Origin: Aradus depressus
Taxonomy: Eukaryota > Arthropoda > Insecta > Hemiptera > Aradidae
Reading direction: 5' to 3'
Length of the DNA stretch: 64,000 bases
Assembly (NCBI GenBank): GCA_963662175.1
Contig: OY759223.1
Location: forward strand, 19,879,460-19,943,459
Every line of letters begins with the position of its first letter. The first letter of the stretch is position 1. Positions 11,524 through 23,100 of the stretch are shown piece by piece. Position numbers and translations under genes: made by a program. The notes beneath the pieces were generated by a model, which saw only the letters and a program-made list of their open reading frames with translations, ran no database searches and was not told the DNA's origin.

Positions 11524-14500
11524 ATGAGGAGAATTTCAAAACGACGCCTTGCCTCAAACCCATCATGGAAGGAGCTAATAAACTCAGATGGCATCTCGAC
11601 ACAGTTGGGCCAATGTGCCAAGTTGATCCAGGAGGCAGGTGGGGAGCCGCTGCTGACGAATGACGGCACCCGGACCTCCCTCCCAGAGACTCTGTACGAG
11701 CTGATCAGTCTGGGACTTGAGGGGCGAGTAAAGATCCCCTGTCTGTTGGAGACCTTCACTCAGCTGAGCCAACTTCACGATGAGGTGCCCTCCATCATCA
11801 TGGACCTCATCAATGTGTTTGATGCAGAATTGGCCATTGCGGATCGTAAACCTCGTGACCGATTCAACCGTCTAACCACTCTGGTTACCTCTCTTGACCA
11901 GGAGTGGTCCTCCAAAATGTGTCGTTCTTCCCTGGAGCTCGACTCACTCACCGATCTTAGTGTCATTTCTAAAGCTTTCCCTACAAAATTTGTCAAAATC
12001 AAAACTAAACTCTACTACAAACAGAACAAATTCAACCTCTTCCGTGAAGAAATAGAAGGCTACTCCAAAATTATCATTGAATTGAACTGTTGTAGTTACC
12101 AGAAAAACAAAAATCCTGAAGACATTATTCTCAGTATAATATCAATAATAGGATCATTCAGCTTAGATCCAACCAGAGTGATAGATGTAATGTTAGAAGT
12201 TTTCCAAAACAAACTAAACGACTACAAATTTTTCATACCTCTTCTAAAAGCGTATGTACCCGAAATGAACCTTCTAAGTGAAGTAATCGGTTTTCGTTAT
12301 GTTCGTTACGCAAGCCAAACAACTCCCAAGTCTTTCCACCGACTCATAGTAATTTTTCTTCATTTTGAAGTTCTTTCAATAGAAGAAGTATTTTCTTGGC
12401 TTTCCACTGATGACAAATCCATACAAAAATCTATGGAAAACGGTGCCGAATTGAATAAACCTTATCGAAAAGATAAAAATTATAATGAGTCAGACAAGAA
12501 TCAAAAATTAGGTTTATGTGAAGAGGCACTGGGTATGGGATCGTGGAAAGTCTTCAAAATTCTTCTTACATTATTTCCTGAAAACTACATTTTGGATAAA
12601 CCCATTATTGCTTTGTATATTTGTCGTTTGGTGCACCATCTTGTAGATTCTCTCTTCTTAGAACTTCTACACACCAAACCGTCAACAAAACGTAAAATAG
12701 CAAGCTATAAATTTGAGATAACTCCTGTAACACCTCCTCAAGTTAAGTCGTGTCATACATTAAGTGATTACGTTTTTCCAATTTTGATAACACTGGGCCC
12801 TTCTGCACATTATGACGTTACACTTTTAATGAAACTTGCTCGTCTTTTAGCCAAAGTTATGGAAAAAGTGAACGCAGACAAGAGTGGAAAACTGGACATT
12901 TTGCGTGGTCATATTGGGGATGTTATTGTCACTTCGTTGTTGCCGGCTTTGTCCAACCTGGAAGCTAACTGTTGTGTGAGTGAAGCTCTCTGGAGCCTCA
13001 TTAAAATGTACCCCATGCAGATGCGTTACTCAATGTATTACCAATGGCGAGAATACGTACTGAAAAATCAGGACTTTCTTACCAAAAAATGTCAAGGTAA
13101 AGTAAATATGAAGTCTTGTATGAAGCGAGTTAGTAAAGAAAATGTTAAACAGATCGGTCGTCTTTTGGGGAAAATTTCACATTATTCACCAGCCACCCTT
13201 TTTGATTATATACTTTTTCAAATACAGATGTATGACAATCTTATTGGACCAGTGGTTGACTCATTGAAATATATGACAAGTTTATCGTTCGATGTTATGG
13301 GATTTTGTATATACGATTCTTTGAAAAATGATCCTAAAAAAAGGGTTAAACACGATGGTTGTGCTATTTCTCCATGGTTTCAAAGCACCTCACTGTTTTG
13401 CGCCACGGCTTTTAAAAAATACAATGTTGATTTGTCTGGTATATTGCTATATATAACGGATCAGTTGAGCAGGAATAGTAGCGCAGAGTTGGTTCTGCTG
13501 AAGGAGATCATGCAGAAGATGGGAGGGATCCTGATCACGAACGATATGACCCAACATCAGATCCAGGCTCTGGCAGGAGGGGAGCTCATGAAGTCGGAGG
13601 CGGGCTCCTTCTTCCAGCAGAAGAACTTCAAGAAGACAGCAACACGTCTGAAGGAGTCTCTCGTGGAGAACCGGTTGACGGGGCCCTTGGGAATGATCCT
13701 GGCCCAGCACAAGAACCACATCATGTTTGTTCAGAGCCAACAGTACCAGCTCCAGTTTGTGGGCCAGTTGTACGACGAGTGCCACGACACTCTTCTTCAG
13801 TTCATCTCCTTCATTTCGTCCAACAGTCAAGAGGTGGATACATTGATGCCTCCTCTCCTCGACCTGCTCTGTGTCCATAGTCTGGAGCCCTCGGCCGCCT
13901 TCTGTCTCTTCAGACCCATCCTTCACCTCCACATTCACCGCAGGTACTCCTACATCTATAAAGGCACCTCCCTCAAAGTCAGATTCAACACTGGAGACAT
14001 TCTTTTCAAGTGGATCAAAGATTTAAGCCATGTTTTTGTAAGATTTTGGTCTACAAGGGAATGGGATGATATGTCTGCGGAGTTTGTCGCTCTATTTTGG
14101 TCGCTGGATTTGAGCGATTTGATGGTACCTACTGAAGCGTATGCTAAAGAAATAGCAAAGTACAAGGAACAAGATCAACAGCAGAATAAGCAAAGTAGCA
14201 AGAGTGACCACGACAAGAGCAACACAATGTGCGACAAGCTGGCTCAGGAGTTGAAGGAGCAAGAACTACATGTGGCCAGTGTCGAAGAGAAACTGAAAGG
14301 GGAGAAGGACACGTGGCTCCTCTGCGGCGCCGTCAAACCCACCAAGAACGAAATGATAACACAATTTCTAAGAATATGTATATTTCCACGGTGTATTTAC
14401 TCAGTATTAGACGCTCTATACTGTGCACAATTTATACATACACTTCACACCATTCATACAAAAAGCTTCAGTACCTTGTTATTCTATGATAGACTTTTCT

Positions 14501-15657
14501 GTGATATTACATTTGCTGTAATGTCCTGCACTGAAGACGAAGCTAATCGTTTTGGTACGTTTCTATGTTCAGTTCTTCAAAATATAATGCGATGGCACAA
14601 AAATAAAGAAACATTTGACAAAGAGTGTGCTAATACGCCTGGGTTTCAGACTAAGTACAGATCAACAGGAAATGAGCTATCCGAAGACAACGACAATGTA
14701 CACTTTGAAAATTTCCGACATGTTTGTCATAAGTGGCATTATAAAATCACTAAATCTTTGTTATCACTTCTTGATTCTAAGGATTATATTCAAATTAGGA
14801 ACAGTATAAGTGTTTTAATTAAAATGCTTCCGGTGTTTCCAGTGATAGATAAATTGTGTCTTTTTATTGATAGGAGGATAGACAAAATAAAAGAGGTTGA
14901 AAAAAATAATAGGAAAGATTTGTACACGCTAGCAACTAGTTACAGCGGTCACTTGGTGTCAAGAATACAGAAATGGTGTACTGAGCAAGACTTCCATCTA
15001 GTGACGGATACGAACTATAAACTTCAAATTGATGAAAATCAGGAAGCAGATTCTCCGGATTCATCTCCTGTCAGCTCTCCCAAACCACAACGAGAGTCTT
15101 CTACATCACCGGAGAGATCAGTTGAATCTAAGTCGAAGGTAGCTACTGAGAACGAGGAGGAGACGCGGGCGAGGAAGAAAGTCAAGCATAGCCACGACAA
15201 GAGCAAGGAGACTGTCGACAGAAAAGAGTCAGAGGTTAAAGACGAGACAAGGACATCCCCACCGCTCCAGATAGAAGTGGACGAGTACATCGAGAGGGAA
15301 CTGGAATTGCACCGTTCGAGTGGACATGATGACTTCTTCCAGTACGAGGACAACAGTGTCGAGGATGATGAAGAGTGGCTGGACGTGAGCTATGAGTCAG
15401 GAAGAAAGGATCGCAAGTACACTTCATCTTCGGGAGGGCACAAGAAGAAAGGGGACTCACCGAGGGAGGAGAAACGAGAAAGAGTCTCTGGAAGTAACGG
15501 AGCAGGTGCTGCAGGGTCGAGGTCTGTTCGGGGTTCCTCCTCCAAGGAAGAGGCCAAAGTGAAGAAGGTGAAAGTAAGGAAAGTGCGAAGTTCGGAACTT
15601 AAGAAGGACAAAACGAAACGTAGGACTTCTAGGGTGCGGAGCGCGGAGTTGAACTAA
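11524..15657 (+). CDS. THOC2: THO complex subunit 2 (THOC2), single-exon coding region
   Basis: THOC2 is the large scaffold of the nuclear THO/TREX complex, which couples transcription to mRNA packaging and export. The frame gives 1377 residues from this Met; animal THOC2 is about 1.5-1.6 kb codons long. Recognisable blocks: VKIKTKLYYKQNKFN near residues 157-172, DKNQKLGL near 323, SPATLFDYILFQIQMYDNL then DSLKYMTSLSFDV near 555-592, IFPRCIYSVLDALYCAQF near 950, ENFRHVCHKWHYKITKSLL near 1062-1080. From about residue 1173 the tail is Ser/Glu/Lys/Arg-rich and low complexity, as in the family. The frame is open back to 11461, but a likely 3' splice acceptor (ttcaacag) ends at 11518, so I take the next Met, and an upstream untranslated exon is plausible. 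Vertebrate THOC2 has many introns; here none interrupts over 4 kb. GC-rich and AT-rich blocks alternate within the frame. A retrocopy is possible, but I see no poly(A) tract behind it. Confidence 0.9.
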   Translation: MRRISKRRLASNPSWKELINSDGISTQLGQCAKLIQEAGGEPLLTNDGTRTSLPETLYELISLGLEGRVKIPCLLETFTQLSQLHDEVPSIIMDLINVFDAELAIADRKPRDRFNRLTTLVTSLDQEWSSKMCRSSLELDSLTDLSVISKAFPTKFVKIKTKLYYKQNKFNLFREEIEGYSKIIIELNCCSYQKNKNPEDIILSIISIIGSFSLDPTRVIDVMLEVFQNKLNDYKFFIPLLKAYVPEMNLLSEVIGFRYVRYASQTTPKSFHRLIVIFLHFEVLSIEEVFSWLSTDDKSIQKSMENGAELNKPYRKDKNYNESDKNQKLGLCEEALGMGSWKVFKILLTLFPENYILDKPIIALYICRLVHHLVDSLFLELLHTKPSTKRKIASYKFEITPVTPPQVKSCHTLSDYVFPILITLGPSAHYDVTLLMKLARLLAKVMEKVNADKSGKLDILRGHIGDVIVTSLLPALSNLEANCCVSEALWSLIKMYPMQMRYSMYYQWREYVLKNQDFLTKKCQGKVNMKSCMKRVSKENVKQIGRLLGKISHYSPATLFDYILFQIQMYDNLIGPVVDSLKYMTSLSFDVMGFCIYDSLKNDPKKRVKHDGCAISPWFQSTSLFCATAFKKYNVDLSGILLYITDQLSRNSSAELVLLKEIMQKMGGILITNDMTQHQIQALAGGELMKSEAGSFFQQKNFKKTATRLKESLVENRLTGPLGMILAQHKNHIMFVQSQQYQLQFVGQLYDECHDTLLQFISFISSNSQEVDTLMPPLLDLLCVHSLEPSAAFCLFRPILHLHIHRRYSYIYKGTSLKVRFNTGDILFKWIKDLSHVFVRFWSTREWDDMSAEFVALFWSLDLSDLMVPTEAYAKEIAKYKEQDQQQNKQSSKSDHDKSNTMCDKLAQELKEQELHVASVEEKLKGEKDTWLLCGAVKPTKNEMITQFLRICIFPRCIYSVLDALYCAQFIHTLHTIHTKSFSTLLFYDRLFCDITFAVMSCTEDEANRFGTFLCSVLQNIMRWHKNKETFDKECANTPGFQTKYRSTGNELSEDNDNVHFENFRHVCHKWHYKITKSLLSLLDSKDYIQIRNSISVLIKMLPVFPVIDKLCLFIDRRIDKIKEVEKNNRKDLYTLATSYSGHLVSRIQKWCTEQDFHLVTDTNYKLQIDENQEADSPDSSPVSSPKPQRESSTSPERSVESKSKVATENEEETRARKKVKHSHDKSKETVDRKESEVKDETRTSPPLQIEVDEYIERELELHRSSGHDDFFQYEDNSVEDDEEWLDVSYESGRKDRKYTSSSGGHKKKGDSPREEKRERVSGSNGAGAAGSRSVRGSSSKEEAKVKKVKVRKVRSSELKKDKTKRRTSRVRSAELN

Positions 15658-15729
15658 CTGAATACATATATATGTGTAAATTACTTGTATATATGAGTCG
15701 TAAAGCCAAGGTCCATTTCTTGTCGGATC

Positions 15730-15735
15730 AATAAA
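15730..15735 (+). promoter_or_regulatory. Putative THOC2 poly(A) signal
   Basis: An AATAAA hexamer lies 73 bp after the THOC2 stop. A second AATAAA-rich stretch at about 16002-16015 belongs to a repeat end. Which one is used cannot be told from sequence. Confidence 0.4.
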
Positions 15736-15997
15736 TGAGCGATAGTTTCTGAGCTAGATAGGGAGTCTGAGAAAATACAAGAAACAATTACAGTTGGGAT
15801 GTTACAAATGGCTACTCATCTGCAGCTGTGCGCATCTTAGAGCCCTTGCATCATATTTTAATGTCGTGTACTACATAAAGCCACTACTTTTCATCTGAGA
15901 TACAACCGACGTGCAAAATGAGCTCTAGCGATAAAATACCTCTATTGAATCTTAATTTTTTTTAAATTAGAAAAACGCGAACATATTGTGGGAAACT

Positions 15998-16362
15998 ATA
16001 GTAAATAAATAAAACAAACTTATTTTTAACCAGCTGCGTAACGAATGAGAGTATTGTTTTTTGCAATTACTACTTTATATTTCTCCACGAAGTTAACTCC
16101 ATGTCATATTGCAGTGAATTATTCCAGTGATACTTCTCTTGAATTTGGTGTTTTGTTAGTTTAAGACATCAAATGCTATTATAGACTTTTTTCATTTTTT
16201 ACTGTTTTATTATTTATATTTGACTTTTTTTTAGTCGGGGTTATTTTGAATTTATTTATTTTTGAAAAATTGTCTATACCACAAAAAATATATACTCATG
16301 TATAAAATGTTTGTGGAATAGACAGAATTACAAAAAGAAGTTTGTTTTATTTATTTGCTAAT
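15998..16362. repeat. Fold-back repeat downstream of THOC2
   Basis: The ends are inverted copies of each other: AAATAAATAAAACAAACTT at the left and its reverse complement near 16340-16360. The same terminal motif recurs at 2475-2495, 61525-61545 and 62025-62045, so this is one member of a dispersed family. The interior has no protein I recognise. Confidence 0.5.
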
Positions 16363-16462
16363 GCCCTTCTGAAGGTTGTAAGATGCGCCTGTACCCAGCC
16401 TCATTCTTGCAATATATTGTGAGATAGCCAGTCAGTGTTGAGCTTTTTCCATCGCTCCCTAA

Positions 16463-17097
16463 GGCCGGCCACACACGTACAGTTTTAACTGAATGTTTTA
16501 ACTGTACAGTTATAACTGTCATATTTAACTGTGAACTGAGATGTACACATACGTACAGTTCAATCCTTCAGTTTTTTCCATGGATTCGAACAAGCGGGAC
16601 GATTTGGCCGCTCTCGGTTTACTTTTTGTAATTTTACAAAAAAGAAAAAGCGTAAACAGTGTTGCAAGAAGTGGTTACAAAAACTAAATTTATCTTCTCA
16701 CATAAATTTATTTCTTTGCGAAAAGTAGATCTTAAGCTGTTTATTTTTGTCACAACAGATTTCTTTGTCGCACCACGTTCTAGTTCTTGTAACTTCTTCG
16801 CTAACTTGTAGGCAGCATCTTTTTTGGCGCGGTCATGATACTCGCTAGATTTAACTTGCCATAGGCAAGGTTCAGATCTATATATTGCAATAAAATCAAC
16901 CATCACTTGGTTCTGTTTACGCGACATGATACGCACTCTCACTCGACACAAATTGAACTGAGAACTGTACAGTTCAGTTAATGCTTTCAGTTTAAAATAT
17001 TGAAATTTTATTTTTCTCAGTTAAACTGTACAGTTGAGTTGAACTGAGACAGAAATCCCACACACGTACAGTTTTAACTGTACGTGTGTGGCCGGCC
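16463..17097. mobile_element. PIF/Harbinger-type DNA transposon, non-autonomous
   Basis: The element is bounded by terminal inverted repeats beginning GGCCGGCCACACACGTACAG and extending nearly 30 bp, and flanked on both sides by the trinucleotide TAA (16460-16462 and 17098-17100). A TAA/TTA target duplication with GC-rich inverted ends is typical of PIF/Harbinger. Subterminal ACAGTT/AACTGT motifs are repeated many times inside both arms. No DDE transposase is present; the only coding trace is a MADF-like frame on the minus strand. Confidence 0.75.
16634..16927 (-). CDS. MADF/Myb-SANT-like protein remnant inside the Harbinger element
   Basis: Reading leftward from the Met at 16927, the frame gives MVDFIAIYRSEPCLW, then KSSEYHDRAKKDAAYKLAKK, then a block containing INSLRSTFRKE. 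This order of aromatic and basic blocks matches the MADF (Myb/SANT-like) DNA-binding domain. PIF/Harbinger elements usually carry a Myb/SANT-like accessory gene beside the transposase, which agrees with the location. The frame is about 98 codons, holds only the N-terminal domain, and runs into AT-rich sequence. It is more likely a relic than a host gene. Confidence 0.6.
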   Translation of the reverse strand: MSRKQNQVMVDFIAIYRSEPCLWQVKSSEYHDRAKKDAAYKLAKKLQELERGATKKSVVTKINSLRSTFRKEINLCEKINLVFVTTSCNTVYAFSFL

Positions 17098-17524
17098 TAA
17101 GACTATCTCATAAACTATCGCTGGATTAAAAAAATATTTAATTAGCTCTTGGTTATTCTCAATGTGTACAACTTAGTACAAAAAGGCTTAAGTATATACG
17201 AATCTAAGACGTATATAATTTGTTATTGGTTGATTTGATGTGGAATGACCATAAAGTTTTGCATGGGGAGAACAGATTGTATACAACACATCGAAAACTT
17301 TGACGTTCTATTGATGTAAAATGGTATTTTTTAATATTTCTCCTTGTAAAATAATAATGTAAGTAATAACAAATAGTCTGTGTCGTAAAAATGTGATAGA
17401 AACGGCATAAATGTTTGGAAAGTTTTACGTAAAATATATTTAACATTTTTACCTTCATCTATGACGCAAGATTAATTGTAGGAAAGTTAGGAAAACTTTA
17501 TTACTTTGTGTAAGGAGATTCTTA

Positions 17525-17905
17525 CTTCATATATAATGTATTATTACAGCATCACTTCTACCATTTATTTTTTGTCTTCTCAAAAAATAGTAATTACAGA
17601 CGTTTCGGGAAGCACTCACATCATCAGTATCTATAATAAATGTGTTCTTTATGTTTACTATTCCTTGTGTCAATCAGAATCTTCCATTTATAGAACATAT
17701 TTATTGAGACGACTTCTATAATAAATACCTACTCAAAACAGTTTTTGTTCTATAAAAGGAAGATTCTGATTGACAGAAGGAATAGTTAATATAAAGAACA
17801 CATGTATTATAGATACTGATAATGGAAGTACTTCCCGAAACGTTTGTAATTGCTATTTTTTGAGAAGGCAAACAATAAATGGTAAGTAATGTAATAATAT
17901 ATTAT
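17525..17905. repeat. Fold-back element (MITE-like), complete
   Basis: Two arms of about 170 bp are imperfect reverse complements around a centre near 17725. Shared landmarks are ACGTTTCGGGAAG with CTTCCCGAAACGT and CAATCAGAATCTTCC with GGAAGATTCTGATTG. Partial copies occur at 35400-35530, 36020-36100 and 58570-58720. No protein is encoded. Confidence 0.7.
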
Positions 17906-19823
17906 AAATAAATTTAAAAAAAGTTAATATTTCTCAGATATTTATTTATTGTTCTGAAAAGTAAATTACCCACTTGATTGTACTAAGCTGTTTTATGTGT
18001 GTAAAAAAAATTAAATTCGCTCCTACGAGCAAAAATGGGTTGAAAATAAAATGTGTTCAATATATGTTTGATTTTTGATGTTTATTGTGATGATCAATAA
18101 ATATATGTTTTGTATAATGTGTCAGTTTTTCTTAACAATTTTACAAATTTTCATATCAGACGTTTATTTGCTGCTACCGTAGGGGCTCCCCATAACCCCC
18201 CCCCCCCCCTCTACCCTTGTCACACCCCCCAATTTTAGAATTATCTGTTTTTTTCATTTATTTGGAATTTATATACAGTATACATAATAACCAAGTATGG
18301 TAACTATTTGCTTGAATTAATGGGATAGCCAGCGCTGTTACTCCCTAGAAAATTGTAAGATGTTTAAAGTTCACTAAGAATATCTCGAGTTCAAGAGGGC
18401 CTCGACGTCCTTCGGACCGAAATTCAAGTGGTGGTAACGAATTTTACGTTTCATTTAAGCTTATCCCAAGAATACCACATGTGAAATTAAATGACAATCC
18501 AAATAGCCGTTAATGTGTTAGAACTAATTTTATGATGCGCCCCCTCCCTCTCACTCAGAAATTTCAGACGTCACATAACCTATTTTTCATTTGGGCTTAT
18601 AACAGTGCTGCATGAGAAATTCCATGACAATCCAAAAAATAACTTTTGTTCCCCCCATATTGATCACCAAGTCGCATTAAATGTGGGTAAAGATCAGAGG
18701 ATGAATTGAAACATGTCTCCAGACAAGTTCCTTGTTCTGAAACTTACGCTAAAAAATATTGTGACTTGGCCATTACAAGACATTGTTAAACCAACCTCGC
18801 TTCCAGATCACTCTCTCTCCCCCTTCTCAAAATCATTTCATACTGGCAATACATGAAAGTAATGAGTGAGCGTCAGCAATGTTTTTTTGTTTCATTTTTC
18901 AGTTTAATTCTGAGAGTGACATTCTTACACTCACTAATGTTAGTTTGAAATAATTTTAAGAATAGGGAGGGGAAGAGTGAGTGGTCTGTAAGGGTACCCA
19001 TGAACAAACGGGATTTCCTCAAGGTTCGACCTGAACAGTCCAAGCCTTGAGGAACTCCCCAACGTGTATGGCGGCGTCCCTTGAGGCCGTTATGGATGAG
19101 AAAGACTAAAAATCCCGAACAAAAATCAATTCTTTTTCCGCCTTGAAGCAGGATTTTACCTGTTTCAGAACATAATTTATACACATGTACGAGATTGAAC
19201 TTCGCTTGTGGCAAGTGAGTTGAAAACACTACCATGATAGAAATAGAAAGGAGGCCGCGTACGCGAAAATTGAAAGAAGTGGACGCAAAGACCTTTTCCT
19301 GGAGGAAAATCTTCTCCGTGTGTGGGCGAGGGTTCAGTACAGGAAATCCTGGAAGCTTTGCCCTTGATGATTTCCTGTACGTGTATGGTTGGTGTGAGAA
19401 AGAAATATATTTTATTTTTCCTTTATTTGCATGAAAACCAATAATGAATTTTGAAAGATTTTTGATTGTCATAAATAAAAGCGGTATCTTATAAAACGTA
19501 CTAAAGCCCTAAAGTAAAGTGATCTCAATTTTTTTCCGATTTAAGCCAAAATCCATTGAGATCTAAATTAGCACATGTGACTTCTCCATTCCAAATTCAT
19601 GGCTTTAATCGTTTCTACGTCTTTCCAATACAATATACAGATTAATGTAAATGCGCCATAATAATAAAAAGTTATGTGCGCCTCGACTTCCTCTCAGTAC
19701 CCGCTCATTAAGCAACGAATAGTATCGATAGATTAAAATATTTATCGACCTCACAAAGTTGAAAACTGACTGAAGAAGGTTGATCAGCTGGTTATACAGA
19801 CCGATTTTACATGTGGGTCTGCA
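17906..19823. other. Gene-free DNA before NAF1
   Basis: Contains a C run (about 18197-18211), diverged repeat A/B traces (18390-18640, 19520-19720) and two loosely similar GC-richer blocks near 18990-19090 and 19300-19400 (GTGTATGGNNGG and AGGAAAT motifs). No supported gene; the minus-strand open frame at 18873-19472 has no recognisable domain. Confidence 0.5.
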
Positions 19824-20113
19824 ATGGAGCCAACTAATAGTGTAAACGGAAATAAAAAAAATGATTCTCTTTCTCAAATCTTATCATATGTTGCGAGTAG
19901 TAGTTCTGATTCGGAAACTGAAGATGGCCAACCAACAAAGGGATCCTTAGAAAACCAAGAAACTCCAATCTCATCTGACAAGAAACCTGTAGATCATCAA
20001 GAAGAGTCAACTGATATTACGTCTCCTATTAAAGTGGAAAATACAACTGAATCAAGAACTACAGTGCCTATTATTGTTTCAGATTGTTCCGAAAATGGCT
20101 CAGTAGTCAGTCT
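19824..20113 (+). CDS. NAF1: NAF1 coding exon 1
   Basis: It begins at the first Met of an open frame rich in Ser, Asp and Glu and ends at a GTAAGT donor (20114), leaving two bases of a Leu codon. No longer upstream in-frame start is seen. Confidence 0.85.
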
Positions 20114-23100
20114 GTAAGTATAGCATTTCATGTTTACATTGTTCGTATTTGCATGTTGATGTGACGATTGAATTAATTAGTAATTTCTATTTTTAAAACA
20201 TTCTTGTTTTGTACAATTTAATTATGAGACTTATTATTTTAAATTTATAGAATTAAACATTACATATGTTCTAAAGATACTTATTTTGGGTTTTTATGGA
20301 CATTACATAAATTAGTTATTAGTTGCTTTTAGTTTTTCTTTATTAATTAATCATATTGTCTTTATATAGCTTCTAATATGCTTTGGGAGGATGTCCTAAA
20401 TATTAAATTGAATTGAGGTTGCGCAAGTAACCCTAAACCCATGAAGGAAGTTTAGCTTGTTTTGAAAATCATCGTGTACAAAATATATTTTGAGACAGTG
20501 CTGTTAACTAACAATGAACTTTTACCTATTAACAGATCCGATTAAATATAAATTGTTATTATATTATCAAGATTATGTTTGAAATTACATGAATTTAAGT
20601 AAACAAGCTGGGTTTAGTCAATTTCAATGTAAAGAATAAAAGAAAAATAATTTTTATACCGGGACATACATGCCCTAAGAATAATAACATAACAAATAAA
20701 CAAAACAATACTAGTATCAACCTAAGATCGAGGTCGTATCAACCCCAGAAAAAATAAACTAAGGGCCTCGGTCGGGTTTCGAATAATGAGTTATTATAAA
20801 GAAAAACAGGTCTGATACAAAATTTGTGTATTTTAAGTGAAATTAGGAACAAGTGATAACTAAGTTATGTTCTAACAGGGCTGATGAATCGGTAGCGTAA
20901 TAATTTGTCCAATGGAGTGAGAGACTTATAGAAAGACGAGAACTATCTCATAGGAGCCACCCTTAGGAATCAGAGATTTGCTGAATTAGGAGATAATGGA
21001 AAAGTAGGGACTTAAATGAAAGAAGAGTTGGAGCATGGCGAATCTGGAGAGGGAGAGAGTTCCAGAGGGAGTTAGACTGGATAAGGAAGGAGTTGTATCA
21101 AGCATTAAAACGTGTTCCTTTATATATTTATAAAGAAACATGTTTTAATGCTTGATCTAGTCCTATGTTTATGTGTCTGAAATGCGAACTAGTAGTTAAG
21201 CGTGGTCAACAGTATTTTCGTAAAAAAAAAAATGTTCGCTAATTACAGAAAACTTTACCCCATATAGTATTTATTTTTTATTTTTAAGCAAGTATTCTTC
21301 ATTTCACCTCATAATTTGGCGATGATTTAGCATGTGCAGATCTTACTGTTCAAACGTGAAGTGAGTAACGGACTCGATGTATTGTTTCAGGGGATCTGAT
21401 TCATCTTCAACCTCTGAGGATGAAGAAGAGGAGGAGGCGGTGGCTGTTGACTCGACTCGCTCCTCTGGTGAGAAGAAGAAAGGCAAGTACCCGGTGATCA
21501 AAGCACGGGGAGAGTTGACCCTTGATGACCTGCCCCCTATTGAGGACCTCAAGATTACTGTCAAAGAGGAGGACTGCGAGCGGTTTGGTCGCGTCATGAG
21601 CATCGTCGATAAACTTGGTGAGATTATTTTTTTTTTATTTTTTTTTTTCAGTATTCCGTACACAAAATTGTAAAACGGAACCATTACTCAATCGCTTAGT
21701 GTTTCTCTGTTTGTCACAGCGGTTTATCCTGGAAACTAAAAAATATGAAGTTTTTACATGATGACGGTCCCATTCATTACATTCATAATCTAACATATGT
21801 TGTCATATGTGTTTTAAATGCAATTGCCTCATCATCAGAGGCGCATCCACCCGCACAGTGTGGAGTTTAATGTGAAACACAATGTTACGGTTTTCGAGAT
21901 TTCTCAAAGAAATAAAAGTCGTTGTTTTCTCACTGTTTTATTTCCAAACAGAACCGGTTTTCAATACATATGCATCATCATCTGTGTTACATTAGACTAC
22001 ACACTGTACCGGTGATATATGTAAAATACATGTACTATTATTCCAAATTATATAAGTTGTAAATTCATTTAAGAAACATGTGATCATTTATATTTAAAAA
22101 ATAATGTGTAATATTCATAATATCTTGAAGAGGGTGCCGGTAGCTCAGTGGTATGCGTGCTTGTCTTCTGAGCTCAAGAACGTGGGTTCGTAACCCGACC
22201 GAGGCCCTTAGTTTATTTTATCTGGGAGGTAAAATAAACTTAAACACGCCGTCCTTCGGATGGGACGTTAAGCGATGGTCCCGAGCCTGTATGATGTCAG
22301 GTACTCGTTAGGTGGATAAAAATTTAGGGTAGGCAAAATTAAGGACTCCCATAGTAGAGTCGGGCTCATGTCCACCAGAGTGAAGAAAGAGCGCTCTGGT
22401 AGTAGGTGATATGACCTCGTAGTTGAAGCCCGAGCATGAGTCATAAAACCTAACCTAATACCTTAAAAATTCGTATAGACAAATATATTGTAATTAATTT
22501 TATTTAGATAATTTGAAAAATATAAATAATTAGTGTGCACATAAATTAATGTATTTATAGTTATAATAACGATATATAATGAATATTATATATTATAAAG
22601 ATTGAACCTGCTTTATTTTTAATTCATTTTTTTCTCTAATTTTTCGATATTTTGGAATGTTTCCTTTAAACAAAACGGTGGCTCATCGTTTTGACCTTTC
22701 GATTCCGACCTTTAAATTTGCTGTACCATATAATCTCTATACAAAAATATTTTTGACAACTTTTTAAAAAAAAATCCCAGTGTGCGGCGCACTCTTCCTC
22801 CTAGATGAAAAAGTTGCAAAATCAATATGATATACATTTTCATTTTTTGTTCTGTACCTTTTTTCACTAATGGTAGAAATAACGGTAGCAAAAGAGGCGA
22901 GAGATTGGAAGGGGAGAATAACCTAGTTTTTTTGTTCTTCGCATATTATTAGGTTCAGGTTAAGTATCATAAACCTAAGTTAGGTACTCTTGAATATTTC
23001 GACAAAAGGAAATAAACAGTATTGACAAAAGTGATTTATACCCTATGCACATTCCTCCGCAACATAATCCCCCCCCTCCCGATTGACCCCATATTTCTTT

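Noticed and set aside
13447..13938. 163-codon minus-strand frame inside THOC2
   Set aside because: It is the antisense of a GC-rich coding block of THOC2 with no independent support.
15039..15611. Minus-strand Ser-rich frames at the end of THOC2
   Set aside because: They are the antisense of the Glu/Lys/Ser-rich THOC2 tail.
18873..19472. Minus-strand open frame of 199 codons
   Set aside because: No domain, repeats or splice context; the translation is rich in residues expected from random AT-rich DNA and lies over loosely duplicated sequence.
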